The notes beneath the pieces were generated by a model that saw only the letters and a list, made by a program, of their open reading frames with translations, made no database searches and was not told where the DNA came from. Both the position numbers and the translations under genes were made by a program. From Gemmatimonadales bacterium UBA4456 (GTDB lineage: Bacteria; Gemmatimonadota; Gemmatimonadetes; Longimicrobiales; Gaopeijiaceae), in NCBI GenBank assembly GCA_002390225.1, contig DGOW01000014.1, positions 13,434 through 20,334 of the forward strand: DNA of 6,901 nt, read 5' to 3'. The stretch's first letter is position 1. Each line of letters starts with the position of its first letter. This document shows, in pieces, positions 5,902 through 6,901 of the stretch.

Positions 5902-6901
5902 CCGCACTCGCTATCGACCTCGCAGAACGCGGTCTCGTTCCTCTCCCCGGTTTGCGCCTCGGCGTGCGACGTCTGCTCGCGCAGCGGCTCCTCGATGCCG
6001 CAGACGGGCCCAGCATCGAGGACTTCTGCGCGGAGCTCGCGGACAGTGCGGTGGCGCTCGTACCCGAGAAGGCAAACGAACAGCACTACGAGCTACCGCC
6101 TGAGTTCTTCGAATTGGCCCTTGGCCCGAACCTGAAGTACAGCGGCGCCCACTACCCTGAAGGGACGAAGACGCTGGGTGAGGCCGAGGACGCGATGCTG
6201 CGCCTCAGTGCGGATCGGGCAGATCTTTCGGACGGTCAGGAAATACTCGAGCTCGGATGTGGATGGGGGTCTCTTACGCTGCACATGGCTCGACGATTTC
6301 CCAACGCTCGAATCACGGCCGTATCGAACTCTTCGCCCCAGCGCCACTTCATCGAGGCGCGCGCGCCTGACAACGTCAGGGTCATCACGGCAGACATGAA
6401 TGAGCTCGAGCTCGTTCAGCGCTTCGATCGAGTCGTGAGTGTCGAAATGTTCGAACACATGCGGAACTACCGAGAGCTTCTAGCCCGGATCCGTGGTTGG
6501 ATGAACGACGATGCGCGTCTGTTCGTCCACGTGTTCTGTCACCGGAAGTACGCCTATCCCTTCGAGATCGAGGGCGATGACAACTGGATGGGCCGCTACT
6601 TCTTCACTGGCGGTATCATGCCCTCGTTCGACCTGTTTCGACGGTTCGACGACGATCTGGTGGTTGAGGAGGACTGGGAGGTCGATGGCACTCACTATGA
6701 GCGCACGGCTCGCGCGTGGCGCGAGAATCTCGAGGAGCGAAAGAGTGAGGTGATGCCGATCCTGCGCGGAACGTACGGAGCAGACGCGGACCGCTGGTTC
6801 CACCGGTGGCGCCTCTTCTTCCTCGCTTGTGAGGAGTTGTTCGGCTACCGCGATGGTTCGGAGTGGCTCGTGGGACACTACCGCTTCGCACCCCGAAGGT
6901 A
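5898..6901 (+). CDS. Second CFA-superfamily methyltransferase, coclaurine N-methyltransferase-like (3' end cut)
   Basis: The frame is open from ATG 5898 to the right edge: 334 codons plus a final TA that may be the first two bases of a stop. The start overlaps the previous stop as ATGA, with GGAGA at 5885-5889 eight nucleotides upstream. The SAM site is ILELGCGWGSLTLHMA (116-131). NEQHYELPPEFF (60-71), LKYSGAHYPEG (79-89), AVSNSSPQRHFI (141-152), VEMFEHMRNY (182-191), HVFCHRKYAYPFE (211-223) and YFFTGGIMPS (234-243) closely follow plant coclaurine N-methyltransferase. They include the E-x-x-E-H pattern (Glu183, Glu186, His187) that is catalytic there. The C-terminus EWLVGHYRF (322-330) matches where those enzymes end, so the protein is nearly or fully complete. 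It lies in a lipid operon behind a true CFA-family gene, so it could methylate an acyl chain, a lipid amine headgroup or a small amine. The family call is strong; the substrate is unknown. Confidence 0.85.
   Translation, partial: MTALAIDLAERGLVPLPGLRLGVRRLLAQRLLDAADGPSIEDFCAELADSAVALVPEKANEQHYELPPEFFELALGPNLKYSGAHYPEGTKTLGEAEDAMLRLSADRADLSDGQEILELGCGWGSLTLHMARRFPNARITAVSNSSPQRHFIEARAPDNVRVITADMNELELVQRFDRVVSVEMFEHMRNYRELLARIRGWMNDDARLFVHVFCHRKYAYPFEIEGDDNWMGRYFFTGGIMPSFDLFRRFDDDLVVEEDWEVDGTHYERTARAWRENLEERKSEVMPILRGTYGADADRWFHRWRLFFLACEELFGYRDGSEWLVGHYRFAPRR

Overview
The window looks like a chromosomal piece of a GC-rich Gram-negative bacterium. The signs are G/C-ending codons, frequent GTG starts, 4-bp stop/start overlaps and an exported DUF4159-type protein. 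By protein style I would guess Gemmatimonadota, Acidobacteriota or Myxococcota, but the sequence alone does not settle this. I see no rRNA, tRNA, CRISPR array or mobile element.

Left part (1-1424, minus strand): two genes are read leftward. The first is a stand-alone class I glutamine amidotransferase-like protein (684-1424). It runs directly into an exported DUF4159 protein (1-675) that continues past the left edge. A perfect 7-bp hairpin (674-695) sits on their junction. Its loop holds the stop of the first gene and the ribosome-binding AGG of the second, and one arm covers the second gene's start, which suggests translational coupling. A good sigma70-type promoter for the pair lies at 1488-1516 on the minus strand.

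Middle (1425-1682): a divergent, gene-free control region. It holds that leftward promoter, a 13-bp palindrome (1602-1614) and an AT-rich -10-like element (1642-1649) facing right.

Right part (1683-6901, plus strand): a tightly packed five-gene set for fatty-acyl or lipid modification. It encodes a membrane acyl delta-9-type desaturase, a COG2907 FAD/NAD-binding oxidoreductase, a DUF1365 protein, a cyclopropane-fatty-acid-synthase (CFA) family methyltransferase, and a second, different methyltransferase that resembles coclaurine N-methyltransferases more than classical CFA synthases. Junctions are a 2-nt gap, a 4-bp overlap, an 18-nt gap and a 4-bp overlap, so this is almost certainly one transcription unit. 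The last gene is cut within one base of a probable stop codon.

How they may work together (inference): the desaturase makes a double bond, a CFA-family enzyme adds a SAM-derived carbon to it, and the flavoprotein changes the oxidation state of the product. DUF1365 and the second methyltransferase have no assigned role. The CFA-family enzyme has lost the usual active-site Cys and His, so a methyl-branched, methylene or further oxidised (for example furan-type) acyl product is as plausible as a cyclopropane.
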